Shown: positions 18,507 to 27,110 of the stretch, one piece after another
How positions within the stretch are numbered: position 1 is the stretch's first letter
Layout: each line of letters opens with the position of its first letter
NCBI RefSeq assembly: GCF_003545765.1
Contig: NZ_QXIO01000012.1
Coordinates: forward strand, 1 to 64,000
Length of the DNA: 64,000 nt
From: Colwellia sp. RSH04
GTDB taxonomy: Bacteria; Pseudomonadota; Gammaproteobacteria; Enterobacterales; Alteromonadaceae
Reading direction: 5' to 3'
Translations under genes and position numbers: made by a program
Notes under the pieces: generated by a model
Seen by the model: only the letters and a program-made list of their open reading frames with translations
Database searches by the model: none
What the model was told of the DNA's origin: nothing

Positions 18507-19847
18507 ATGGATAGCTCAACAGGAGTAACTGATCTTGATGAACTGCTTGGTTTACTAGAGCAGGAAACTGTTCAGTTACCAAAGCATTTCGATGAAATAA
18601 ATTCATCTCAGTGGGCACGTATTTTAGAAAGCTTAACCAATGAGCAAAGGTTACGTTTATGGGATAAAATTGATAGTTCGCACGCAAGTTCTATCCTCGC
18701 TGAGTTACATGAAGATACCTTACAACAGTTCCTTGCGGTATTACCTCAAGGTTCAATTGAAAAGACAGTTTGTGCGAGTAGTCAATCTGAAGCCGTAGAA
18801 ATTCTTGAAGCACTGTCTCAAAAAGCCGCTAGAAGAATCATTAAAAAATTAACGCCTGAAGCAAAAAACCGTGTCGAACTTTCATTTAGTTACACTGAAG
18901 AGCAAGTGGGGCGTTATGCAAATCAACAAGTTTATACTATTGATGCCAATGAAAAAGTAGCAGAAGTTATCGCTGAAATAAAAGAAAGTGAGAATACCTT
19001 AGCGTCGAGTAACTTTATTGTGCTTAATGGTGACTTTCATTATCAAGGTGAAGTTTCAATTAATGATCTACTTAATGCAAAAAACAAAGAGAAAATTGCA
19101 GAATTAGTTCATAGCACAGAAATAACGTTGCTTGATCAACAACCATTATTAGAGGCGTCTAACTTGGTAAAGGATAGTCAAAAGAACTATCTGCCCGTTA
19201 TTCAATCTGATGGACGATTTGTTGGTGTTTTCTCAATTCAAGATGCGTTAAATGTATTCCAAAACTTTTACGAGGCTCAAGTTGCTCATATGGGTAATGT
19301 GAGTGATGAAGATCTGTTTTCTCCTGTGATTAAAAGCTCAAGACGAAGAGCGGTATGGTTAGGTATCAATTTATTAACGGCGTTTTTAGCTTCATTTGTT
19401 ATTGGTATTTTTGACAAAGTTTTAATCGAGGTAGTAGCACTTGCTGTATTGATGCCTATTGTTGCAAGCATGGGAGGAATAACAGGGAGTCAGTCATTAA
19501 CCTTAACAATACGAGGTTTAGCAACAGGACAAATAAGCAAAGGCAATTTAGTAACGCTTAGAAATAAGGAGTTTTTAGTTGCTTTACTTAATAGCTGTTG
19601 CTGGGCTGTTTTAGTCGCTTTTGTAAGCTTTTATTGGTTTGAAAACGTGGCACTGGCTATTATTATTGCCATTTCAATTATGATAAATATGCTGGTTGCA
19701 GCATTTGCAGGCGTATATATCCCCGTTTTACTAGAAAAGTTTGGCATTGATCCCGCTATCGCAGGCTCGGTTATATTAACAACAGTAACTGATGTCGTAG
19801 GATTTTTTGTCTTTTTAGGCGGCGCTACTTTTATTTTTTTAAGTTAA
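18507..19847 (+). CDS. mgtE: Magnesium transporter MgtE
   Basis: 446-aa inner-membrane Mg2+ channel/transporter. The N-terminal cytoplasmic domain (about residues 1-130) has MgtE-N helices, a CBS pair follows (about 130-255) with the DGRFVGVFSIQDAL segment, and a C-terminal five-helix membrane domain starts at about 280 with the conserved MPIVASMGGITGSQSLTLTIR-type stretch around 315-335. The family closes when cytoplasmic Mg2+ fills sites between N and CBS domains. AAAGGATG precedes the ATG. No M-box riboswitch was noticed in the short upstream gap. Confidence 0.92.
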   Translation: MDSSTGVTDLDELLGLLEQETVQLPKHFDEINSSQWARILESLTNEQRLRLWDKIDSSHASSILAELHEDTLQQFLAVLPQGSIEKTVCASSQSEAVEILEALSQKAARRIIKKLTPEAKNRVELSFSYTEEQVGRYANQQVYTIDANEKVAEVIAEIKESENTLASSNFIVLNGDFHYQGEVSINDLLNAKNKEKIAELVHSTEITLLDQQPLLEASNLVKDSQKNYLPVIQSDGRFVGVFSIQDALNVFQNFYEAQVAHMGNVSDEDLFSPVIKSSRRRAVWLGINLLTAFLASFVIGIFDKVLIEVVALAVLMPIVASMGGITGSQSLTLTIRGLATGQISKGNLVTLRNKEFLVALLNSCCWAVLVAFVSFYWFENVALAIIIAISIMINMLVAAFAGVYIPVLLEKFGIDPAIAGSVILTTVTDVVGFFVFLGGATFIFLS

Positions 19848-19899
19848 GCGTTGAAAGTGATTTTTATCAAAATAGGCATGTGTCTTCTTAATGTCAGAA

Positions 19900-19989
19900 C
19901 TAGCTAGATGACAAAGTCGCAATAAAAAAACTCAAAAGAATAAACACAATAACGGCAAGGTTAACAGCATCTATTTTTAACCATTTCAT
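19900..19989 (-). CDS. Putative 29-aa single-helix membrane protein
   Basis: A short ORF on the minus strand begins MKWLKIDAVNLAV and continues with an uninterrupted hydrophobic helix (about residues 8-26), ending in ATLSSS. A good AGAGG Shine-Dalgarno lies 6 nt before the ATG, and the N-terminal Lys pair followed by one TM helix is the usual layout of bacterial small membrane proteins. It converges on mgtE. I do not recognise a family; only translation data or conservation would prove it. The remaining part of the 19848-20317 gap holds the tandem repeat listed below and AT-rich DNA. Confidence 0.45.
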   Translation of the reverse strand: MKWLKIDAVNLAVIVFILLSFFIATLSSS

Positions 19990-20143
19990 AATATACCTCT
20001 TAAGACCTACTATTTATTAACATTTTAAGAAAAGTGCTTTAAAAATAAAAACTAATAATAATTGTGGCGTCGACAAATATAATTTGTTGAGCTGATGTCG
20101 CTTAGATATATATCTTATTCTAATACGTTGAGCGTACATACTT

Positions 20144-20191
20144 GTGTTAACAACAAAAAGTGTTAACAACAAAAAGTGTTAACAACAAAAA
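20144..20191. repeat. Three perfect tandem copies of a 16-bp unit
   Basis: The unit GTGTTAACAACAAAAA occurs at 20144-20159, 20160-20175 and 20176-20191 without mismatch. It lies between the small ORF and the end of the LysR gene. Each copy contains GTTAAC. It may be a recent slippage product or a cluster of binding sites; it is not CRISPR-like, since there are no spacers. Confidence 0.95.
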
Positions 20192-20317
20192 TAATTTGTC
20201 GTTTCAACAAAAAAAATTCAATGATCATCAATCCTTACTTATAGGGCAAATTGAATGAATAACACCGTTTAATAAAATATATTTATCAAACTCATTATGT
20301 TTTTTGAACGTTCAAGG

Positions 20318-21169
20318 CTAATTTCTCACATACGGGAATAATGTCAAAGCGTCCTTAACTAAGTTAGTTTTGCTACTTTTAGCTAAATAAATGGCATATA
20401 TATCGCGACTATACTCAGGTGCTTTGTCAACAGGGTGAAGCTTTCCTTTTCTAATATGTTCAAAACACATTTGTTTTGGTAAGTAGGCACAACCTGACGC
20501 TTCTAGAATAAAATTGAGCGCTATTCTAGGCTGACTCATATGGTGACGAATCACATCAAATGAACCATAGTCCCTTAATATTTGACTATTGACGGATTCG
20601 CCATAATCAACCATGACCATATTTTCTATATTCTCCATCGTGTTAAAGATTTGTTCTTTATCTGTTGACACGAGCTGAAGCGGTACAGTGGCAACCTTTT
20701 CATTAACAATATCTTCGACAAAGGGCGGTTCGAATAGAAAAGCAATATCAATAAGCCGACTAATAACTTGCTTTCTTAACTCTAACGGTGAGTAAGTTTG
20801 CGTGAATAAATGTACATCATCTAGATTGCGGTGAATTTTTTGAAGCCAGTCTTGTAAAACTATGTCCCAAATAGACATCATAGAGCCAACAAATAATTGG
20901 TGAGAGTTAGTTTGTGCCACGCTAACGTCTTGTTTGAGTTTTTGCCACATAATCATCATTTCATTGGCGTGCTTAACTAAGCGATGACCTTCAGCAGTAA
21001 GCTTTAATCGTTTTTGTGTGCGATCAAATAGCAGTACACCTAACTCTTCTTCTAATTGCTTAATTCTGCTACTTACAGCTGCTTGCGTTAAATAAAGATT
21101 TTCAGCAGTAACTCTAACATGCAAAGTTTGGCTTACTTCTAAGAAGGTGGTTAAAAGTTCAATTTTCAT
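20318..21169 (-). CDS. LysR family transcriptional regulator (HdfR-like), divergent from rimK
   Basis: 283-aa LysR-type regulator. The N-terminal winged helix-turn-helix has the classic LTQAAVSSRIKQLEEELG recognition region (about residues 28-45), followed by a linker helix and a periplasmic-binding-protein-like effector domain. It resembles the HdfR subgroup and is paralogous to the second LysR at 25895-26725. Divergent placement, 126 bp from rimK, suggests it controls the rimK operon from the shared intergenic region, as LysR regulators often do. The effector is unknown. Confidence 0.9.
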   Translation of the reverse strand: MKIELLTTFLEVSQTLHVRVTAENLYLTQAAVSSRIKQLEEELGVLLFDRTQKRLKLTAEGHRLVKHANEMMIMWQKLKQDVSVAQTNSHQLFVGSMMSIWDIVLQDWLQKIHRNLDDVHLFTQTYSPLELRKQVISRLIDIAFLFEPPFVEDIVNEKVATVPLQLVSTDKEQIFNTMENIENMVMVDYGESVNSQILRDYGSFDVIRHHMSQPRIALNFILEASGCAYLPKQMCFEHIRKGKLHPVDKAPEYSRDIYAIYLAKSSKTNLVKDALTLFPYVRN

Positions 21170-21295
21170 TAGATACCTATTGATAGATTTTTTTTATCAA
21201 ACCGTTATTTTTATTTTGATTTTCTTTTTGAAAAAGATCAACTAAATTTCGCTGCATAAAACATTTATTCAAAAAATTGAACACTGGAGTACAAA

Positions 21296-22201
21296 ATGAA
21301 AATTGCCATTTTATCTAGAAACGAAAACTTATACTCGACTCGTCGTTTAAAAGAAGCATGTATTGAGCGCGGACATGAAGTTGATATTATCGATACATTA
21401 CATTGCTACATGGACATTACCAGTAGTCGTCCTGCAATGCGTTATCATGGTGAAGAACTGCCAATGTATGATGCGATTATTCCTAGAATTGGTGCCTCGG
21501 TAACATTTTATGGTACTGCGGTAGCAAGACAATTTGAGATGATGGGAACATTCAATGTTAATGAATCTGTAGCAATTAGTCGTTCACGCGATAAGTTACG
21601 CTCATTACAATTATTATCGCGTAAAGGTATTGGTTTACCGCGTACAGGTTTTGCAAGTAAGCCAGACAACATTAAAGATTTAATTAAGAATGTTGGTGGT
21701 GCGCCTTTAGTTATTAAATTACTTGAAGGTACGCAAGGTATAGGAGTGGTATTAGCTGATACAGCAAAAGCGGCTGAAAGTATTATTGAAGCCTTTATGG
21801 GACTTAAAGCGAATATACTGGTACAAGAATATATAAAAGAGGCTGGCGGTGCTGATATTCGTTGTTTAGTTGTTGGTGGCCGTGTGGTTGCAGCCATGAA
21901 GAGACAAGGTGCTGAAGGTGAGTTTCGCTCAAACCTTCACCGTGGCGGAAGTGCTGAAGTGATAAAGCTAACTAAAGAAGAACGCGCTACGGCGGTAAAT
22001 GCAGCAAAAGTTATGGGTTTAAACTTCTGTGGGGTTGATTTACTTCGCTCTCATAACGGCCCTATGGTAATGGAAGTGAATTCATCGCCTGGTTTAGAAG
22101 GTATTGAGGTAGCAACTGGGTTAGATGTTGCTGGTAAGTTAATTGAATTTATTGAAAAAAATGGGAAACTTAATGCCAATAAAACAAAAGGCAAGGGTTA
22201 A
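21296..22201 (+). CDS. rimK: Ribosomal protein S6 glutamate ligase
   Basis: 301-aa ATP-grasp ligase that adds glutamate residues to the C-terminus of ribosomal protein S6. Visible features: N-terminal [39 protein letters not shown], the ATP-grasp loop [34 protein letters not shown], and the metal-binding [13 protein letters not shown] near residues 257-270. GGAG precedes the ATG. It is first of three same-strand genes, with an M14-family hydrolase 28 bp downstream and a RimB-like protease overlapping that. Members in other bacteria also act on small molecules or poly-glutamate, so S6 is the likely but unproven substrate. Confidence 0.93.
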   Translation: MKIAILSRNENLYSTRRLKEACIERGHEVDIIDTLHCYMDITSSRPAMRYHGEELPMYDAIIPRIGASVTFYGTAVARQFEMMGTFNVNESVAISRSRDKLRSLQLLSRKGIGLPRTGFASKPDNIKDLIKNVGGAPLVIKLLEGTQGIGVVLADTAKAAESIIEAFMGLKANILVQEYIKEAGGADIRCLVVGGRVVAAMKRQGAEGEFRSNLHRGGSAEVIKLTKEERATAVNAAKVMGLNFCGVDLLRSHNGPMVMEVNSSPGLEGIEVATGLDVAGKLIEFIEKNGKLNANKTKGKG

Positions 22202-22229
22202 GGTAATATAAGTTTGCTTAGGAAACATT

Positions 22230-23264
22230 ATGAATGAATTAAAAATTGGCGAACATACCATTTTGCTTGGGCAAACAAAGAAAATTGATTTGCCCGTAGC
22301 AAAGCTTTATACCGACGCTGATGTAAATTTACCGGTTTATATTATTCGTGGGAAAAAAGCAGGGCCGACTATTTTTGTCAGTGCTGCCGTGCACGGAGAT
22401 GAACTTAATGGTATTGAAATAATAAGGCGGCTTATTAATTTAAAGGGGTTTAAAATCTCGGCTGGTACTCTTATCGCTGTGCCGATGGTAAATGTTTATG
22501 GTGTTGTGAATCAAAGTCGCTATATGCCAGACAGAAGAGATTTAAACAGGAGTTTTCCTGGCTCTTCTAAAGGATCTCTTGCTGCGAGGGTTGCTAATAT
22601 TTTCCTCAAAGAAATTGTTAGTCATTGTGATTATGGGATTGATTTGCATACTGGTGCTATTCATCGCTCGAATTTACCACAAATAAGAGCGCAGTTAACA
22701 GATGAAGAAACGCTGGAAATTGCCAAATCGTTTGGTGCGCCAGTGATTTTAAATTCAGACATCATTGATGGTTCGCTGCGCGATGCTGCAGTAGGCTGTG
22801 AAACCAAAGTGTTGCTTTATGAAGCGGGTGAAGCGCTACGTTTTGATGATTTTTCAATCAGAGCGGGTATTCAAGGTATAGTCAATGTACTAAGACACCT
22901 AAAAATGATGCCAAAAGGAAGAGTTAAGAAAAAAGCGATTAGTCAATTTATTGCTAATAATAGTAGCTGGGTAAGGGCGTCAAGTAGTGGCATTGTGACT
23001 CACCATTACAACCTGGGTGATCAAGTGGTAAAAGGAAATCTTCTTGCTGAAATTGGTAGTCCATACGGTGAAACATTAGGCGAAGTATTTGCTAATAAAA
23101 GCGGTGTTATTATTGGTAAACAAAATATACCTTTAGTGCAAGAAGGTGAGGCTATGTATCACATTGCTTATTTTAAAGAAGATGATGAAGAAATTGCCGA
23201 ACATATAGAAAATGTTGAAGAAGAATTAGTTAATAGTTTTGAGGCTAATGAGGGGGTACTGTGA
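22230..23264 (+). CDS. Succinylglutamate desuccinylase/aspartoacylase (M14) family protein
   Basis: 344-aa zinc hydrolase of the M14-like AstE/aspartoacylase family. Zinc ligands are H55 and E58 in AAVHGDELNG and H140 in GIDLHTG; the substrate-binding PDRRDLNRSFPG segment and a LLYEAGEA block with the likely catalytic Glu follow. The C-terminal third (about 245-325) looks like the beta-rich domain of this family. The native substrate is not known for rimK-linked members. It sits between rimK and the rimB-like gene and overlaps the latter by 4 nt (GTGA), so the three are probably one transcript. The enzyme chemistry (amide hydrolysis next to a carboxylate) would suit removal of glutamate or acyl-glutamate groups. 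Confidence 0.88.
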   Translation: MNELKIGEHTILLGQTKKIDLPVAKLYTDADVNLPVYIIRGKKAGPTIFVSAAVHGDELNGIEIIRRLINLKGFKISAGTLIAVPMVNVYGVVNQSRYMPDRRDLNRSFPGSSKGSLAARVANIFLKEIVSHCDYGIDLHTGAIHRSNLPQIRAQLTDEETLEIAKSFGAPVILNSDIIDGSLRDAAVGCETKVLLYEAGEALRFDDFSIRAGIQGIVNVLRHLKMMPKGRVKKKAISQFIANNSSWVRASSSGIVTHHYNLGDQVVKGNLLAEIGSPYGETLGEVFANKSGVIIGKQNIPLVQEGEAMYHIAYFKEDDEEIAEHIENVEEELVNSFEANEGVL

Positions 23265-23692
23265 TAGATAGAATTGTAATTGGACACATTGAGAATATTG
23301 ATTTGCCTGAATTGGCTATAAAGCAACTAACGGTACGTGTAGATACAGGAGCTCAAACATCATCACTACATGTTGATAACCTTCAGCGAACATTTATTGA
23401 TAATAAACCTGCGGTAGCATTTGATATTCATCCTGAAATTCATAATGTAGAAAAGTCAGTCAGGTGTACTGCAATTTTACATGATGTGAGAAAGGTAAAA
23501 TCGTCAAATGGTATTAGCGAGCAACGTTATGTAATTAAAACACCAGCAATTATGGGTGATCATACTTGGGATATTGAAATTACGTTAACCGATAGATCAG
23601 ATATGACCTACCTTATGTTATTAGGAAGGCAGGCGTTAAGTGATCATTTTTATATAGATGCCGCTAATGCTTTTGTTGCCTCTCATAGCTAA
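23261..23692 (+). CDS. rimB: RimB-like retropepsin-type protease (ATP-dependent zinc protease family)
   Basis: 143-aa protein of the Zn_protease/RimB family, whose fold is that of retropepsins. The catalytic D28-T-G-A motif lies in VRVDTGAQTSSLH, and a second conserved block ends LLGRQALSDHFYID. In Pseudomonas RimB acts with RimK in S6 modification and proteome remodelling. It starts with GTG overlapping the TGA of the upstream gene, with AGGGGG as ribosome binding site, a sign of tight coupling. Length is typical. The gene symbol rests on family and neighbourhood. Confidence 0.85.
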   Translation: MIDRIVIGHIENIDLPELAIKQLTVRVDTGAQTSSLHVDNLQRTFIDNKPAVAFDIHPEIHNVEKSVRCTAILHDVRKVKSSNGISEQRYVIKTPAIMGDHTWDIEITLTDRSDMTYLMLLGRQALSDHFYIDAANAFVASHS

Positions 23693-23752
23693 ATAATGCT
23701 GAGGTAGTATGCTCATAAAAAGTTTTACTTAAGTAAAAATATATTTAATTAA

Positions 23753-23808
23753 CTAGGGCGTTTTGAGCTTTGTTGATATTTTTATACAAAGAATAAAACA
23801 TGCCCTAG
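23753..23808. repeat. Long imperfect inverted repeat after the rimK operon
   Basis: CTAGGGC (23753-23759) pairs with GCCCTAG (23802-23808), then TTTT with AAAA and CTTTGT (23768-23773) with ACAAAG (23786-23791). It may end the rimK transcript, but there is no T-run, so an RNA processing or stabilising stem is equally possible. A separate 16-bp palindrome TTTTACTT/AAGTAAAA sits just upstream at 23723-23738. Confidence 0.6.
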
Positions 23809-23887
23809 GTTTACACTGAACAAAGGCTAACCCATAAAAAATGATTATCCTTATAGTCAGTAATATGGTTAACCGTTGGAGTAAACG

Positions 23888-24772
23888 ATGTTAGAACAAA
23901 TAACCTATTGGTTAAGTTATCCTTTATTTACCTTAAATGAAAAGGTTATTACCCTTGTTGAAGTGCTTACTGTGCCGCTGTGGTTAATTATTAGCGTCTG
24001 GTTTGTTCATTTTTTTATTTCCAAGATTGGCGACAAGTTACGTCATAAAAATAAAGATCCAAACCTTATTCATTTAGTGCAAAGGCTTTTGTATATTGTC
24101 GCGTTAGCGGTAATCTTTATTACAACGTTGTCTATGTTAAGTGTGCCTATTACGGCTTTTGCCTTTTTATCTGGTGCTATTGCGATTGGTTTTGGTTTTG
24201 GTGCTCAAAACATTATTAATAACTTTATTAGTGGCTGGATTTTAATGGGTGAGAAGCCAATTCGTATCGGTGACTTTCTCGAGGTTGAAGGAGTTAAAGG
24301 TACCGTTGAAGAAATTAATACGCGCTCTACACGTGTTCGACGGGTAGACGGGGTTCATATGTTAATCCCTAACAGTAAACTGCTTGAAAATACTGTGATT
24401 AACTGGACACTAAGAGATAAACTTATTCGAGGTACGGTTGCGGTAGGTGTCGCTTATGGCACTGATTGTAAGCAAGTGAAAAAAATCATGTTAGATACGG
24501 CAAACGCTCAACAAGAAACGTTAATGGAAAATGGCAAAGAGCCACAAGTATTCTTTCAAGATTTTGGTGATAACTCTTTAATGTTTGAAGTATATTTTTG
24601 GATAAACTCTCAAGTTGAAGGTGGGTTACGGTTTGTCGCCAGTAATATTCGTTTTGAATTAGTTGAAGCGTTTAACCAAGCAAATATAGTGATTGCGTTT
24701 CCACAAAGAGATGTTCATGTGGATGGTACAATTAAGTTAATTAATACAAAAAATAAAAACATAACACAGTAA
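23888..24772 (+). CDS. MscS family mechanosensitive channel
   Basis: 294-aa MscS-type channel. Three TM helices are seen (about residues 18-42, 65-84 and 88-112); the third has the Gly/Ala-packed pore helix around GAIAIGFGFGAQNIINNFISG, split here over about 95-115, followed by the beta domain (IRIGDFLEVEGVKGTVEEI) and the LIPNSKLLENTVINW segment. It is a standard member, closer to the long-characterised MscS than the one at 17636. It stands 195 bp downstream of the rimK operon and just before the zntB-like gene. Confidence 0.9.
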   Translation: MLEQITYWLSYPLFTLNEKVITLVEVLTVPLWLIISVWFVHFFISKIGDKLRHKNKDPNLIHLVQRLLYIVALAVIFITTLSMLSVPITAFAFLSGAIAIGFGFGAQNIINNFISGWILMGEKPIRIGDFLEVEGVKGTVEEINTRSTRVRRVDGVHMLIPNSKLLENTVINWTLRDKLIRGTVAVGVAYGTDCKQVKKIMLDTANAQQETLMENGKEPQVFFQDFGDNSLMFEVYFWINSQVEGGLRFVASNIRFELVEAFNQANIVIAFPQRDVHVDGTIKLINTKNKNITQ

Positions 24773-24825
24773 ATGCGAATGAATACGTTATAACTGTGTG
24801 TCTTTGAGACGTTTAAGGTGACATT

Positions 24826-25773
24826 GTGATTCATGACTTTATTGTAGAAGGTTGGGCAATTGCCAAAGATGGTAGTGCCAGTAAAATAGAATTAAATGAC
24901 GAATTGAATTCTAATGCTTATTGGCTTCATTGCAACAGAGGAGCTGAGCAGTTTGAACAATGGTTAAGGGCAGAAAATACTGAAGAATTTATTATCGATT
25001 CATTACTGGCAGCAGATACAAGGCCGAGGTTTCAGCAAATAGATAATGATAGTTTTTTCTTAATTTTGCGTGGTGTTAACCTAAATAACGGTAAAGAGCC
25101 TGATGATATGCTAACTATCAGGCTTTTATATACACCACAGCGAGTGATTACGTGTAACTTACAACACTCAAAAGCTATCGCGTCAGTTAGCGACGAGTTA
25201 TCTAGAGGGAAAGGGCCTGAAAGCTTAGAAGTATTAGTTATTGCTATTTTGAGTCAGTTAAATGCTAAGATTGAAACCGTAATTGAACCCATAGAGCACT
25301 TTATTGATGCTCAAGACAATGACTCGTTTACTAATGAAGAAATAACTGAAATAAGTATAAAACATCGTAAGTTATTAAGGTTAAACAGGTTTCTTAAGCC
25401 ACAATTACATGCATTGTCGTCTTTATGCAAGAATAAAGTATCAACGTTTGATGAGCATACCGTTAGCTTGGCTAATCAGCTAGACACGATGCAACGTATT
25501 GTGGACACCATAGATTTTTATATTGCACAAATAGATGTAATTAATAATCGAATTTCGCACTTAAATAGTGAAGTGATGAACAGAAACACATACTTGTTAT
25601 CAATAATCGCAGGAATATTTTTACCACTCGGCTTTTTAACAGGCTTATTTGGTATAAATATTGGTGGTATGCCTGGGGTTGAAAATGGTAATGCTTTTTA
25701 CTTGTTTTGCGGACTACTTGTAGGCGTTGGTGTATTTGAATTTGTGTTGTTTCGTCGTTTAAAATTTCTTTAA
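24826..25773 (+). CDS. zntB: Zinc transporter ZntB / CorA-family metal transporter
   Basis: 315-aa CorA-superfamily membrane transporter. A large N-terminal cytoplasmic domain (about residues 1-250) ends in a long helix, then two TM helices (about 255-278 and 288-308) with the pore-mouth motif GINIGGMPG, the ZntB form of the CorA GMN loop. E. coli ZntB imports zinc in a proton-coupled way; direction and ion here are inferred from that family. GTG start with AAGGTG upstream. A 13-bp hairpin follows the gene. Confidence 0.85.
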   Translation: MIHDFIVEGWAIAKDGSASKIELNDELNSNAYWLHCNRGAEQFEQWLRAENTEEFIIDSLLAADTRPRFQQIDNDSFFLILRGVNLNNGKEPDDMLTIRLLYTPQRVITCNLQHSKAIASVSDELSRGKGPESLEVLVIAILSQLNAKIETVIEPIEHFIDAQDNDSFTNEEITEISIKHRKLLRLNRFLKPQLHALSSLCKNKVSTFDEHTVSLANQLDTMQRIVDTIDFYIAQIDVINNRISHLNSEVMNRNTYLLSIIAGIFLPLGFLTGLFGINIGGMPGVENGNAFYLFCGLLVGVGVFEFVLFRRLKFL

Positions 25774-25852
25774 CTTGGTTTTACGGGTTTAAGCTAAACT
25801 TTAACTAAGTTAAAACTAGATTTTTACCAGGCTAAATTAGGCAAGATAGAGT

Positions 25853-25883
25853 GCCAACATCGTTATAAACTAACGATGTTGGC
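25853..25883. terminator. Hairpin between the convergent zntB and hdfR genes
   Basis: Perfect 13-bp stem (25853-25865 with 25871-25883), 5-nt loop. No strong T-run on either side, but position between convergent genes suggests bidirectional termination. Confidence 0.6.
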
Positions 25884-25894
25884 AAATCATATAA

Positions 25895-26725
25895 TTATTG
25901 TGAAGTGCTTAATAACTCAGTCAGTTTACAGGTTAAATCAGAGTGAGGAGTTGATTTTCGTTGAGTTAAATAGATAGGTCGCTTCAATTGAAGAGAACTC
26001 TCAATATTAAATATACTTCCGCTTTCAATGTGATCTGCCACTAACTCGGTAGGTAAATAAGCAAACCCTCCATTTGTTAATATCAACTCTAGCGCAATAC
26101 TTGCTGTAGATGTTCTATGTGCAGGAAAAACTTTGTGGGTTGTGGCATGTTCTTTAGCGAAAGTAATTCCCCAATCAACATATATATACCTCTCACTACT
26201 TTCAGAAAACGTTTGATGACTACCCACTAGCGAAATATCGAAATATCCAATTAGTGTATTGATAAAGTCACTGTCTTTTATTGGGTCTGTTAAAAAGGCA
26301 AGATTAAGGCTTTTATCATCAAGTTTACGTTGAATAGCTTCTCGAACAGAAATTTCAGTCCCAACCACCATACCATCAAATAAGTCATCAATATCACTAA
26401 CGCGTCGACTTAAAAATGCATCCCATACATTAGGAGTAGCAGCCATGTTGAAGTTAACTTTTTGCTGGCTAGCCAAATTGACAACCACTTTTGACTGTTC
26501 CACTTGTTCAATTACTAAATGGGCAAAAGGCAATAATGACTCACCTGCAGGGGTAAGTGTTAAGTTATTTTTTTCTCTTATAAATAATGGTGAAGTATAA
26601 AATTCCTCTAATTGCTTGATTCGAGCGCTTACTGCGGCTTGTGTGATATACAGTTGCTCAGCAGCTCTGCCAAAATGCTTGTTATCAGCCACCGCTACAA
26701 ATGTTTTAAATATTTTAATATCCAT
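25895..26725 (-). CDS. hdfR: LysR family regulator HdfR
   Basis: 276-aa LysR-type regulator with an N-terminal helix-turn-helix (HFGRAAEQLYITQAAVSARIKQ, split over residues 18-39) and an effector domain. The N-terminal block closely follows E. coli HdfR (which represses flhDC and activates gltBD). In E. coli hdfR is divergent from yifE/maoP; here it is also divergent from a maoP homologue with one small gene between, which supports the name. Its target here may include the divergent pair. Confidence 0.85.
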   Translation of the reverse strand: MDIKIFKTFVAVADNKHFGRAAEQLYITQAAVSARIKQLEEFYTSPLFIREKNNLTLTPAGESLLPFAHLVIEQVEQSKVVVNLASQQKVNFNMAATPNVWDAFLSRRVSDIDDLFDGMVVGTEISVREAIQRKLDDKSLNLAFLTDPIKDSDFINTLIGYFDISLVGSHQTFSESSERYIYVDWGITFAKEHATTHKVFPAHRTSTASIALELILTNGGFAYLPTELVADHIESGSIFNIESSLQLKRPIYLTQRKSTPHSDLTCKLTELLSTSQ

Positions 26726-26852
26726 ACTGTCACTCTTTTAATTTACTCAAGGTAATCTAAAGAAATTTTGTCTTGTCGACAATTATTATTTGCTTTTCAT
26801 TTTAACCATTCAGCCTTAAATTAGCGTTGAGAATAACCTTAAAGGAACAGTT

Positions 26853-27110
26853 ATGAAACTTTGTAATGTAGTCATGTTTGGTATGTTAGTTATGTTTAAT
26901 GCAGCAGCAAGTACCGAACAGACAAACTTAGCACCACCATCATTGGTACAAGATTACTTTGATTACTGTAATGAAATTCGTCCTGATGATGAAGCTGACC
27001 TTAATGAGTACAGTTTGAACTGTGTAAATGGACAGCTCAGTGATGCAGGTTTTGATACTTTTACTTTGTACAAAGAAATGATTGAACACATGAATAAAGA
27101 GGATGAGTAA
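26853..27110 (+). CDS. Small secreted protein of unknown function upstream of maoP
   Basis: 85-aa protein with a signal peptide (about residues 1-20, AAAS cleavage) and an acidic mature part containing two cysteines (DYCNE and LNCVN), which could form one disulfide in the periplasm. No family recognised. AAGGA precedes the ATG. Its stop TAA overlaps the maoP start by one base, so the two are translationally coupled even though the partner is cytoplasmic. Confidence 0.7.
   Translation: MKLCNVVMFGMLVMFNAAASTEQTNLAPPSLVQDYFDYCNEIRPDDEADLNEYSLNCVNGQLSDAGFDTFTLYKEMIEHMNKEDE

Noticed and set aside
20144..20191. CRISPR-like array
   Set aside because: The repeats are directly adjacent with no spacers and there are no cas genes.
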